Translations under genes and position numbers: made by a program
Assembly: GCA_019247865.1 (NCBI GenBank)
Contig: JAFBAJ010000384.1
Span: 1-7,191 of the forward strand
DNA length: 7,191 nucleotides
Direction of reading: 5' to 3'
Source of the DNA: Acidobacteriota bacterium
Lineage (GTDB): Bacteria > Acidobacteriota > Blastocatellia > Pyrinomonadales > Pyrinomonadaceae
Notes under the pieces: model-generated
Told to the model about the DNA's origin: nothing
What the model saw: the letters and a program-made list of their open reading frames with translations, nothing else
The model's database searches: none
In this document: in pieces, positions 1 to 5,837 of the stretch
Layout of the letters: each line of letters begins with the position of its first letter
Numbering within the stretch: the stretch's first letter is position 1

Positions 1-809
1 GCGAGGTCAACCTGGTAACGCTGCGCCTTGTAGCCGGAAAGGAAGGCCGGATCGTATGGCTTCAACTCCGCCAGGTCCCAGGGCTCCAGAGCTTCGAGAC
101 GATTCTGCGGGAGCGAGGCCGTGGCCGGAACCAGTATGTCGTCGAACCAGCGCGTGACTGTGCCCGAAGCATCGTACCAGCGCGTGTGTCGCACCTGCCG
201 CGTGCGCTGCACGCTGTTGCCCTGTGAATCCCTGTCGGTGTAAGTCTCCGTCACGTAGTAGTGCTCGCCGCGCTCGCCTGTGTAGTAGCTCTGCGTGTTC
301 GTGTCGTAAGTCCAGAAGGGAATGTAGATGCCGTGGATGGCGTCCGGCTGCGCGAAATGTTTGAGCGCGTTCGGCGCGAACCAGCGCGAAGAGAGCCACT
401 GGCGGAGCGAGGCGCTCGCCTGCTGCTGCGTGATGCGAAAGGGCAGGACTCCTTCCGGGGCCAGGATCGGGTCGGCTGCTTTCGGCTGCGCGACGATCTG
501 CGCGCCGCAGAAGTCGCACTGGCGCGCGACCTCCGGCGGCGTGAACGTGACCAACGCGCCGCAGCTCTGGCACTGCACTTCGAGCGCGCCCTGCGCCAGC
601 TGTTCGAGCTGTCCGGGGCGAACGTGCAGGTACTGCTCGTAGGAACGCTCTTCGATCTGCTCTGCGGTCTGCGGAATCCGCTCCTGATGGCCGCAGTAAG
701 GGCAGGCCAGAAAGCCGTCCTTAGGCTCGTACAGGAGATTGGCTCCGCAAGCCGGGCAAGGGTAACGATGAATCTTTTCCTGTGCGGCGGCGGGGGGCTG
801 TGTTTGCAT
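1..809 (-). CDS. Double zinc-ribbon (TFIIB-type zinc ribbon-like) protein, C-terminus cut by the window edge
   Basis: The minus strand stays open from an ATG at 809-807 to the left edge, giving 269 codons with no stop. It begins MQTQPPAAAQEKIHRYPCPACG. Two four-cysteine zinc ribbons are visible: C18-x2-C21 with C36-x2-C39, and C80-x2-C83 with C98-x2-C101. After them comes a conserved aromatic-rich core with a GVLPFRI motif near residue 120, a WFAPN motif, GIYIPFWTYDT, a GERGEHYYV stretch, RWFDDILVPA and LEPWDLAELKPYDPAFLSGY. This order matches bacterial proteins often annotated as zinc-ribbon or 'primosomal protein N-prime-like', which usually end in a membrane-anchoring segment; about 100 or more residues are probably missing here. 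The biochemical role of the family is not known to me, and helicase activity should not be assumed. An in-frame TGA at 839-837 limits the start to ATG809 or TTG827. ATG809 is preferred although its Shine-Dalgarno site is weak. It is transcribed divergently from the carboxypeptidase gene. Confidence 0.85.
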   Translation of the reverse strand, partial: MQTQPPAAAQEKIHRYPCPACGANLLYEPKDGFLACPYCGHQERIPQTAEQIEERSYEQYLHVRPGQLEQLAQGALEVQCQSCGALVTFTPPEVARQCDFCGAQIVAQPKAADPILAPEGVLPFRITQQQASASLRQWLSSRWFAPNALKHFAQPDAIHGIYIPFWTYDTNTQSYYTGERGEHYYVTETYTDRDSQGNSVQRTRQVRHTRWYDASGTVTRWFDDILVPATASLPQNRLEALEPWDLAELKPYDPAFLSGYKAQRYQVDL

Positions 810-816
810 CTTCTGT

Positions 817-844
817 ATATTATCCAAGAAATAGTTTCACGCAA
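817..844 (-). promoter_or_regulatory. Candidate promoter of the zinc-ribbon gene
   Basis: Reading the minus strand, TTGCGT (844-839) and TAATAT (822-817) are separated by 16 bp and resemble -35 and -10 boxes (three and four of six matches). The expected transcription start would fall within a few bases of ATG809, so the mRNA would be nearly leaderless, consistent with the poor Shine-Dalgarno site. The -35-like box lies in the outer end of the neighbouring hairpin repeat. This is pattern matching only. Confidence 0.25.
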
Positions 845-905
845 AGGCGCTGGTGACGCAAAGGAAAGCAGGCACGTCTTTCTTTGCGTGACCAGCGCCT
901 TTGCG
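840..905. repeat. Intergenic hairpin repeat of GCAAAG type (REP/MITE-like)
   Basis: Arms 841-863 and 882-904 are reverse complements over 23 bp with one mismatch. The pair C840/G905 and three inner positions (864-866 with 879-881, one of them G.U) extend the stem to about 27 positions around a short loop. ACGCAAAGG occurs twice in the left region (839-847 and 856-864), so the arm is itself built from a short repeated unit. The element lies between divergent genes, about 30 bp from the zinc-ribbon start and about 60 bp from the carboxypeptidase start, where a terminator is not needed. It is therefore more likely a dispersed REP-like or miniature mobile hairpin than a terminator. No coding capacity or target-site duplication was seen. 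Confidence 0.75.
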
Positions 906-962
906 GGAAGCCTGTTGTTGAAAGCCTTTCAATTTGGTACGGGTTCTGATATTGCTAACGCC

Positions 963-3461
963 ATGAAGCGCGCGCCAATTCTTTTCGCCACGCTGCTGGT
1001 CGGAGCATGTTTGACAGTTTTGCTCTCGACATTGATGCAGTCGCCTGCGCGTGCGCAGAAGCAGCCGGAGCCGGAGCAGCCCTTTGTCGCGCGCATCAGC
1101 GTCAGAAGTGATGAAGAGTTGAAGCGGCTCGTCGGGCTGGGGCTCGACCTGTTGGAGCAGCGCGAGGACGATGACCTCTTCGCGCTCTTGACGCGCGCAG
1201 AGTATGAGAAGCTAAGCAGCGCGGGCTGGCGGGTCGAGATTGATGAGAGCCGGACGCAGCTGTTGCGCGAGCAGAGCGCGGACAGTTTCATGGGCGGCTA
1301 TCGCACGGTGCCGGAGATGCGCTCGTTCGTGGACGAGCTCGCCGCGCGTTATCCGAACCTGGCGGAAGTCGTCACCTACGGCTCCAGTTGGGAGAAGATT
1401 CACAGCGGCGGCACGGCGGGTCACGACCTCTTCGCGGTCAGGCTCACCAATCGCCAGATCAACGGGCCTAAGCCGACCATTCTGATCAACGCTTCGATCC
1501 ACCCGCGCGAGCTGGTGACCTCCGAGCTGGCTTTGCGTCTCATCGAATACCTGCTCAACAACTACGGCGCGGACGGCGATGCGACGTGGCTGCTCGACGA
1601 GCACCTGATCGTCATTGTCCCCGTCTCCAACCCGGACGGCAGAAGACTGGCCGAGCAGGGTTTGTTTCAACGCAAGAACACCAACACGACTTACGGCGGA
1701 GGCTGCTCGACGCCGCCGACCACGACCAATCAGTACGGCGTCGATCTGAACCGCAACTTCACTTTCAAGTGGGGCACGGTCAACACGCCTTCCGAGCCCA
1801 GGTGCGGCGAGACCTATCCGGGGCCGTCCGCTGCTTCAGAGCCGGAGACGGCGGCCCTCATCGCGCTCGAATCATCTCTCTTCGCAGACCAGCGCGGGCC
1901 GCTCGACACAGACCCCGCGCCGCCCAACACGACCGGCGTCTTCGTGGACATACACGCCAACGCGGGGCTCGTGATGTGGCCCTGGGCGCACACCTCGACC
2001 GTGCCGCCGAACGGGCCTGAGTTGCAGATGATGGGAACCAAGCTCGCTTCGTATAATGGCCTCATGCCGGTGCAGGCGATAGAGCTTTATCCCTCTTCGG
2101 GCGGGAGCCGCGATCACGCTTACGGCGAGCTGGGCATCGCCAGCTTTACTTTCGAGATCGGCACGTCGTCCGGCCTCTGCGGCGGCTTCATGCCTGCCTT
2201 GAGTTGTCTCGACGGCGGCACGAACGGTTCTTTCTGGCCGCGCAACCTGCCCGCGTTTCTCTATGCTGCGAAGCTGGCGCGCACGCCCTACCTGCTCGCG
2301 CAGGGGCCGACGCCCGAAGCCCTCGCGGCCTGGGCCGCGTGGCCCGTGCCGAACCTCTTCGCTCTCCGCGCGCAGTTCGACGAGCAGCGCAACGGCGGAC
2401 AGAACATCACGGCGGCGGAATATTACGTCGGCACTCCGCCCTGGCGCGGCGGCACGCCGCAGCCGATGACGGCGCTCGACGGAAGCTTTGACAGTCCGAC
2501 CGAAGTCGCAGTCGCAGTCGCCGGGCCGGTCCAAAGCTCGCAGCTCATCTACGTCCGCGCGCGTGATGCGAACAACAACTGGGGGCCCGTGCGCGCAGTC
2601 CTTCCGCCGCGCGGCATGCGGCCGAACCTGACGGACTTTGACGGTGATGGAAGAACGGAGGTCGCCGTCTACAGACCTGCCGACGGCGCTTGGTACATCC
2701 AGCAGAGCACGAACAACGGTTTTCGCGCGCAGGCGTGGGGCACGAGCACGGACAAGCTGGCGAACGGAGATTACGACGGCGACGGTAAAGCGGACATTGC
2801 TGTCTATCGTCCCTCGACCGGATACTGGTACATCCTTCAGAGCCAGACGGGAACGCTGCGCGCGGTGCTCTGGGGCGTGAGCGAAGACCTGCCTGCGCCC
2901 GGCGATTACGACGCGGACGGCGCGGTTGACATCTGCGTCTTTCGACCTTCAACCGGCACCTGGTACGTGCTCGAAAGCTCGAACGGCGCGCTGCTCTCGG
3001 CGCAGTTCGGCGCGAGCACGGACCAGCCCGTCGCGGGCGATTACGACCGGGACGGGCGCACGGACTTCGCTGTCTACCGGCCGGGCAGCAGCGCACAGTG
3101 GTTCGTGCTCCAAAGCTCCGACAACAGCTTTAAGGCGCAGTCCTTCGGCATCAGCGGCGACCGCGCCGTGCCGGGAGATTACGACGGCGACGGTAAGACT
3201 GATCTCGCAGTCTTTCGCCCCAACGGCGGCGGCTGGTACATCCAGCAGAGCTCGAACAACTTCTTCCGCGCGCAGGCGTGGGGCACGAGCGCAGACGCGC
3301 CAGCGCCCGGCGATTACGACGGCGACGGGAGCATGGATCTCGCGGTCTTTCGTCCCGCGACCGGGACCTGGTACATCCTGCGCAGCGCAAGCGGCTCGCT
3401 CCTCGCGCAGCCCTTCGGCGCGAGCGGCGACCTCCCGGTCCCGTCCGCTTACGTGCCTTAG
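963..3461 (+). CDS. Secreted M14 zinc carboxypeptidase with six C-terminal FG-GAP/VCBS-like repeats
   Basis: This is an 832-residue exported metallo-carboxypeptidase. The open frame extends back to 261, but the start is placed at ATG963 because it begins a clear signal peptide (MKR, a hydrophobic core at residues 4-25, then ARA at 29-31 as cleavage site); the upstream frame only overlies the opposite-strand zinc-ribbon gene. Residues about 35-105 look like a propeptide. The M14 domain runs from about 110 to 440. The zinc ligands are H180 and E183 in the HPRE motif and H331 in DIHAN; R264 in DLNRNF and the general base E398 in TFEIG are also present, so the enzyme should be active. Cysteines in GGGC, EPRC, GLCGG and LSCLD could form disulphides. 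Residues about 440-557 form a probable beta-sandwich linker. Six repeats of 45-46 residues (558-832) follow, each with a DxDxDG calcium-loop motif and a VYRP/VFRP plus WYI signature. There is no strong Shine-Dalgarno site. The substrate is unknown. Confidence 0.92.
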   Translation: MKRAPILFATLLVGACLTVLLSTLMQSPARAQKQPEPEQPFVARISVRSDEELKRLVGLGLDLLEQREDDDLFALLTRAEYEKLSSAGWRVEIDESRTQLLREQSADSFMGGYRTVPEMRSFVDELAARYPNLAEVVTYGSSWEKIHSGGTAGHDLFAVRLTNRQINGPKPTILINASIHPRELVTSELALRLIEYLLNNYGADGDATWLLDEHLIVIVPVSNPDGRRLAEQGLFQRKNTNTTYGGGCSTPPTTTNQYGVDLNRNFTFKWGTVNTPSEPRCGETYPGPSAASEPETAALIALESSLFADQRGPLDTDPAPPNTTGVFVDIHANAGLVMWPWAHTSTVPPNGPELQMMGTKLASYNGLMPVQAIELYPSSGGSRDHAYGELGIASFTFEIGTSSGLCGGFMPALSCLDGGTNGSFWPRNLPAFLYAAKLARTPYLLAQGPTPEALAAWAAWPVPNLFALRAQFDEQRNGGQNITAAEYYVGTPPWRGGTPQPMTALDGSFDSPTEVAVAVAGPVQSSQLIYVRARDANNNWGPVRAVLPPRGMRPNLTDFDGDGRTEVAVYRPADGAWYIQQSTNNGFRAQAWGTSTDKLANGDYDGDGKADIAVYRPSTGYWYILQSQTGTLRAVLWGVSEDLPAPGDYDADGAVDICVFRPSTGTWYVLESSNGALLSAQFGASTDQPVAGDYDRDGRTDFAVYRPGSSAQWFVLQSSDNSFKAQSFGISGDRAVPGDYDGDGKTDLAVFRPNGGGWYIQQSSNNFFRAQAWGTSADAPAPGDYDGDGSMDLAVFRPATGTWYILRSASGSLLAQPFGASGDLPVPSAYVP
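2634..3458 (+). repeat. Six FG-GAP/VCBS-like repeats in the carboxypeptidase
   Basis: The repeats start at residues 558, 603, 648, 693, 739 and 784, with lengths 45, 45, 45, 46, 45 and 49. Each opens with D[FY]D-x-DG, continues to AV[YF]RP, WY[IV]-x-x-S and a WG or FG turn, and closes with a PxPG-like linker. Repeats of this kind are known in beta-propeller and calcium-binding extracellular proteins; a propeller fold is inferred. Repeats 1 and 5 are almost identical over part of their DNA. Confidence 0.85.
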
Positions 3462-3470
3462 ACTTCATCA

Positions 3471-3500
3471 TTGACAGGTTGAATCGAGCGGGTTTACTGT
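3471..3500 (+). promoter_or_regulatory. Candidate sigma-70-type promoter for the CHRD gene
   Basis: A perfect TTGACA -35 box lies at 3471-3476. A weaker TACTGT -10-like box follows at 3495-3500 after 18 bp. It lies just past the carboxypeptidase stop, so the CHRD gene could be transcribed on its own with a leader of about 135 nt containing the 3533-3562 hairpin. The -10 match is only moderate. Confidence 0.4.
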
Positions 3501-3532
3501 CTGCATGTTTCCGGATAGCTGAAAAGAATTTC

Positions 3533-3562
3533 GCTCTGTCGCGTGAGAAATAGCGACAGAGC
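3533..3562 (+). other. Perfect 10-bp stem-loop between the two secreted-protein genes
   Basis: GCTCTGTCGC (3533-3542) and GCGACAGAGC (3553-3562) are exact reverse complements around a 10-nt loop. No T-run follows on the plus strand, so a classical intrinsic terminator is not well supported. It could be a weak or Rho-linked terminator for the carboxypeptidase gene, an mRNA-stability stem, or a 5'-leader structure of the CHRD gene. The rest of 3462-3641 shows no gene. Confidence 0.6.
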
Positions 3563-3641
3563 TCGCCCCATCAATCTCCTCTAATTTGCTACCGCCGACG
3601 CGCGTAGCTGTTTCAGCAGCGCTTTCAAGGAGACATCCGCC

Positions 3642-5027
3642 ATGAAAAGATTTCTTAGTCCGGCACTCGCCATCATTGCTCTCTGCGTGCTCGCGTGCAC
3701 GGCCAGAGCAGAGACGTTCACGGTCTATCTCAACGCCGCGCAGGAAGTTCCGGCCAGCGGCACGAACGGCACAGGCTACGGCCGCATCGTCCTCAACGAG
3801 TCGACGATGACGATCACCTTTACGATCACGTTCACGAATCTTTCGAGCGCGCAGACGCTCTCGCACATACACAGTCCCGCGCCCATCGGCGCGAACGCCG
3901 GAGTGACCGTCAACTTCGGCACGGTCGGCGGCACGTCCGGCACCATCACCGGAAGCGCGGCCGTCACGGCGACGATCATCAGCCACCTGCGTTCGGGTCA
4001 GGCTTACGTCAACGTTCACACCTCCAATTTTCCGGGCGGCGAGATTCGCGGGCAGGTCGCCAAAGCACGCCCGGTGGACTATGACGGCGACGGGCGGATG
4101 GACTTCAGCGTCTGGCGCTTTCCGAACGTCGCCCCGCCGGGACTCGCTCAGGTCACTTATTACAACCTGCTCTCCTTCAATGGCACGACGACCGCGACGA
4201 ACTTCGGCAATGCCAACACGGACTTTCCCGCGCCCGGCGATTATGACGGAGACGGCAAAGGCGACATCGCCCTTTATCGTCAGGGCGCAAACGCCGGAGA
4301 CGACAGCTTCTTTTATGTCCTCAGAAGCTCAGACAGCACTTTTCAGTCTGTGCGTTGGGGAGTGACTGGAGATCAGGCAGTCGCCAGAGATTATGACGGC
4401 GACGGCATCACGGACATGGCCGTCTTCAGAAGGGGCGCGGGTGTGGGCGACCCTGCCTTCTGGTACATACGTCAGAGCGCGTCAGGCAACACACAGCGAG
4501 CCGTGCAGTGGGGCACGACCGGCGACTCGGCTGTCGGAACGGGAGACACGCCCGTGCCCGGAGATTATGACGGCGACGGCAAGTTCGACATTGCGGTCTA
4601 TCGCTTCGGCGGCCTGACGCCAAACAATACTTTAATTATCCAGCAAAGCTCTGACAGCACGGCACGGTTTATTGCGTGGGGTAATTTCAGCACGGACTAC
4701 ATCATCCCCGGAGATTATGACGGCGATGGCAAGTTCGACATTGCCGCCGGACGCACGGGCGCGACAACCACCTCCCCGATGATATGGTATATCCGGCGCA
4801 GCTCCGACCTCGGAACCACTGTCAGAACATTCGGCATCACTTCGGATTTACCGACGCAAGGAGACTATGACGGCGACGGCAGATGCGACATCTCCGTCTA
4901 TCGCCAGGGACCGACGACCGGCAGCCAGAGCACGTTCTACTACTTAGGGAGTTTTGACAACACGGCTCACCAGCAGGTCTGGGGCGTGCGTGGCGACTTC
5001 CCCGTTAACACCTTCGACGCGCGCTAA
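3642..5027 (+). CDS. Secreted CHRD-domain protein with six C-terminal FG-GAP/VCBS-like repeats
   Basis: This is a 461-residue exported protein. The start is ATG3642, with a strong AAGGAG site at 3627-3632 and 9-nt spacing. The signal peptide spans residues 1-23, ending ARA before E24. C19, preceded by VLA, could instead be a loose lipobox, so a lipoprotein is possible. Residues about 24-140 match the CHRD domain (first described in chordin): VPASGTNGTGYG, an alternating hydrophobic TITFTITFTNL strand, SHIHSP (H75, H77), and YVNVHTSNFPGGEIRGQV with H126. CHRD domains are found in many bacterial exported proteins but their bacterial function is unclear. Six repeats starting at residues 146, 200, 250, 308, 358 and 408 carry DYDGDG loops, probably calcium-binding. 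It follows the carboxypeptidase gene by 180 bp in the same direction and shares its repeat type, suggesting a common surface or extracellular location. No enzyme motif is seen. Confidence 0.9.
   Translation: MKRFLSPALAIIALCVLACTARAETFTVYLNAAQEVPASGTNGTGYGRIVLNESTMTITFTITFTNLSSAQTLSHIHSPAPIGANAGVTVNFGTVGGTSGTITGSAAVTATIISHLRSGQAYVNVHTSNFPGGEIRGQVAKARPVDYDGDGRMDFSVWRFPNVAPPGLAQVTYYNLLSFNGTTTATNFGNANTDFPAPGDYDGDGKGDIALYRQGANAGDDSFFYVLRSSDSTFQSVRWGVTGDQAVARDYDGDGITDMAVFRRGAGVGDPAFWYIRQSASGNTQRAVQWGTTGDSAVGTGDTPVPGDYDGDGKFDIAVYRFGGLTPNNTLIIQQSSDSTARFIAWGNFSTDYIIPGDYDGDGKFDIAAGRTGATTTSPMIWYIRRSSDLGTTVRTFGITSDLPTQGDYDGDGRCDISVYRQGPTTGSQSTFYYLGSFDNTAHQQVWGVRGDFPVNTFDAR
4077..5024 (+). repeat. Six FG-GAP/VCBS-like repeats in the CHRD protein
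   Basis: Repeat lengths are 54, 50, 58, 50, 50 and 54 residues, longer than the 45-46 of the neighbouring carboxypeptidase. The extra residues sit mainly between the AVYR signature and the aromatic FWYI strand. All six keep the intact D-Y-D-G-D-G loop. Repeat 5 has lost the usual V-[YF]-R core (AAGR instead). Confidence 0.85.
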
Positions 5028-5030
5028 GAT

Positions 5031-5103
5031 TTAGCCACAGAGAGCACAGAGGGCACAGAGGCGAATATTAATTCTCTGTGCTCTCTGTGTTCTCTGTGGC
5101 TAA
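5031..5103. repeat. 30-bp-arm inverted repeat of CACAGAG type, probably also a bidirectional terminator
   Basis: Arms 5031-5060 and 5074-5103 match as reverse complements at 28 of 30 positions, and both mismatches become G.U pairs in a plus-strand transcript. The loop is 13 nt and AT-rich (5061-5073). Each arm has three copies of CACAGAG/CTCTGTG at an exact 9-bp period: 5036, 5045 and 5054 on the left; 5074, 5083 and 5092 on the right. It begins 3 bp after the CHRD stop codon and ends 15 bp before the stop of the opposite gene, so it could end transcription from both sides; TTTT at 5107-5110 helps only the plus direction. Short CACAGAG-unit hairpins recur in environmental bacterial genomes, so a REP-like dispersed element is the likely origin. 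Confidence 0.8.
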
Positions 5104-5118
5104 TCTATTTTCCGCGCC

Positions 5119-5370
5119 CTACTTCGCGCGCTTGAAGTAGTAGACGTCCTGCGCGCCGCCCATCACGACCGTCACCAGCTCCCAGCCCTGCGCGCCCATC
5201 TCGTTGAGCGAGACCTTGTCGGATTCCGAGACGACCTTGTATTCCCAGGTCACGCGCGGCGGCGCGGCGGCCGGTGCGGCTCCCTGCTTCTGCCCACGCG
5301 CCGTCCATCCGACGAAGAACAACAGGCACAGGGCCAACACGATGGCCGTCCGGTTCAGCTTGGCTTTCAT
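5119..5370 (-). CDS. Small exported DUF4177-like protein
   Basis: This is an 83-residue protein. ATG at 5370-5368 has AGGAG at 5382-5378 with 7-nt spacing, which fixes the start. Residues 1-26 form a signal peptide or single membrane anchor (KAKLNR, hydrophobic 9-22, ARG before Q27). A low-complexity Ala/Pro linker (31-38) follows. The mature part has the pattern WEYKVV (42-47), a short acidic stretch, LNEMGAQGWELVTVV (55-69) and YYFKRAK at the end, which resembles DUF4177 domains (EYKVV, LN-x-x-G-x-x-GWELV, FKR). That family has no established function. It lies 15 nt downstream of the 55-residue zinc-ribbon gene on the same strand, so the two are probably co-transcribed. Confidence 0.8.
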   Translation of the reverse strand: MKAKLNRTAIVLALCLLFFVGWTARGQKQGAAPAAAPPRVTWEYKVVSESDKVSLNEMGAQGWELVTVVMGGAQDVYYFKRAK

Positions 5371-5385
5371 CTTTCGACTCCTACA

Positions 5386-5553
5386 TTAACGTGATTTGGC
5401 GAGATACTCTAAGAAGAGGATAACGCCGATGAGGGCGGCGACGGCCAGCAGGCCGAGCACGAACAGGTGCGGCAGGCGCGGGACGAATCGATCGCAAACG
5501 CGGCAGCGCAGGCTCAGCGCGCGCAAAGGCCTCTCACAGTACGGACACTTCAT
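5386..5553 (-). CDS. 55-residue zinc-ribbon membrane microprotein
   Basis: A short minus-strand frame from ATG5553 to TAA5386 encodes 55 residues starting MKCPYCERPLRALSLRCRVC. Two CxxC knuckles (C3/C6 and C17/C20) form a compact zinc ribbon. Residues about 29-48 (HLFVLGLLAVAALIGVILFL) are one strongly hydrophobic helix, followed by a short charged tail (EYLAKSR). GAAGG at 5565-5561 with 7-nt spacing to the ATG is a good Shine-Dalgarno site. The zinc knuckle plus one membrane helix, the ribosome site and the tight spacing to the downstream gene support a real gene despite its size. The positive charge around residues 16-26 suggests the ribbon faces the cytoplasm. Function is unknown; it may be a small membrane adaptor. 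Confidence 0.75.
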   Translation of the reverse strand: MKCPYCERPLRALSLRCRVCDRFVPRLPHLFVLGLLAVAALIGVILFLEYLAKSR

Positions 5554-5837
5554 TTCTTAACCTTCACTCCGATGCATTGTGGCGTCGCTGTAAACGGCAT
5601 GATGAGGGATGTGCATACGGGCACGGTGCAGGGAGGTGAGCGCTCTGCGCAGCCCCGCGCTTGCAGCTTGTTCATCAGCGATGCATTCGGCGACGCGAAC
5701 CGGTTTGGTATATCATTACCCTAAGATATACGTGGGGGCAAGTGCGGAAGGATTGTTTCATGCCGCCCGCGCAATAAACCCGTGAGCGTGTTTGGTCATC
5801 AAAACGGGAAGATCAGGTTTCAGAACGGACGAACTAC
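5554..5837. other. Divergent intergenic region between the zinc-ribbon microprotein and the sigma-54 regulator
   Basis: This 284-bp stretch separates divergent genes. It holds the Shine-Dalgarno site of the 55-residue gene (5565-5561), a 7-bp-arm dyad at 5708-5731, and a CGATGCATT word present at both 5570-5578 and 5679-5687. Short frames cross it on both strands, including a 41-residue minus-strand frame (5675-5550) whose TGA overlaps the microprotein ATG, but none has recognisable domains. No clear sigma-54 promoter (GG-N10-GC with good flanks) was found. Confidence 0.5.
5705..5732 (+). promoter_or_regulatory. Dyad GTATATC-N10-GATATAC overlapping a candidate promoter
   Basis: GTATATC (5708-5714) and GATATAC (5725-5731) are perfect inverted half-sites with centres 17 bp apart, a layout suited to a dimeric DNA-binding protein. 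TTGGTA (5705-5710) and TATACG (5727-5732) with a 16-bp spacer could be -35 and -10 boxes, so a bound protein would cover the promoter. It lies about 106 bp upstream of the regulator start and about 155 bp from the microprotein start. Both assignments are inferred from pattern only. Confidence 0.35.

Noticed and set aside
7..844. Other minus-strand frames across the left end (7-573 and 251-844)
   Set aside because: Their translations are Arg/Ala/Ser-rich low-complexity shadows. The frame starting at 809 contains conserved cysteine knuckles and family motifs.
261..962. A 234-codon N-terminal extension of the carboxypeptidase frame
   Set aside because: It lies opposite the well-supported zinc-ribbon gene and the hairpin repeat, has no recognisable domain, and would bury a clear signal peptide that begins at ATG963.
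2505..2522. Three tandem GTCGCA-like 6-bp units
   Set aside because: They encode a simple Val-Ala run inside the linker of the carboxypeptidase. Three units are too few to suggest phase variation, and a 6-bp change would keep the frame.
5550..5675. A 41-residue minus-strand frame whose TGA overlaps the microprotein ATG
   Set aside because: The ATGA overlap is tempting as translational coupling, but the peptide has no domain or membrane pattern, and the microprotein already has its own Shine-Dalgarno site.
5467..5724. An 85-residue plus-strand frame
   Set aside because: It overlaps the zinc-ribbon microprotein antisense, has no good ribosome site and no recognisable motif. The part beyond 5554 could be a conserved intergenic repeat, but that cannot be shown here.
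5779..5808. CCCGT/ACGGG inverted repeat upstream of the response regulator
   Set aside because: Arms of only 5 bp across a 20-nt loop are expected by chance in this composition.
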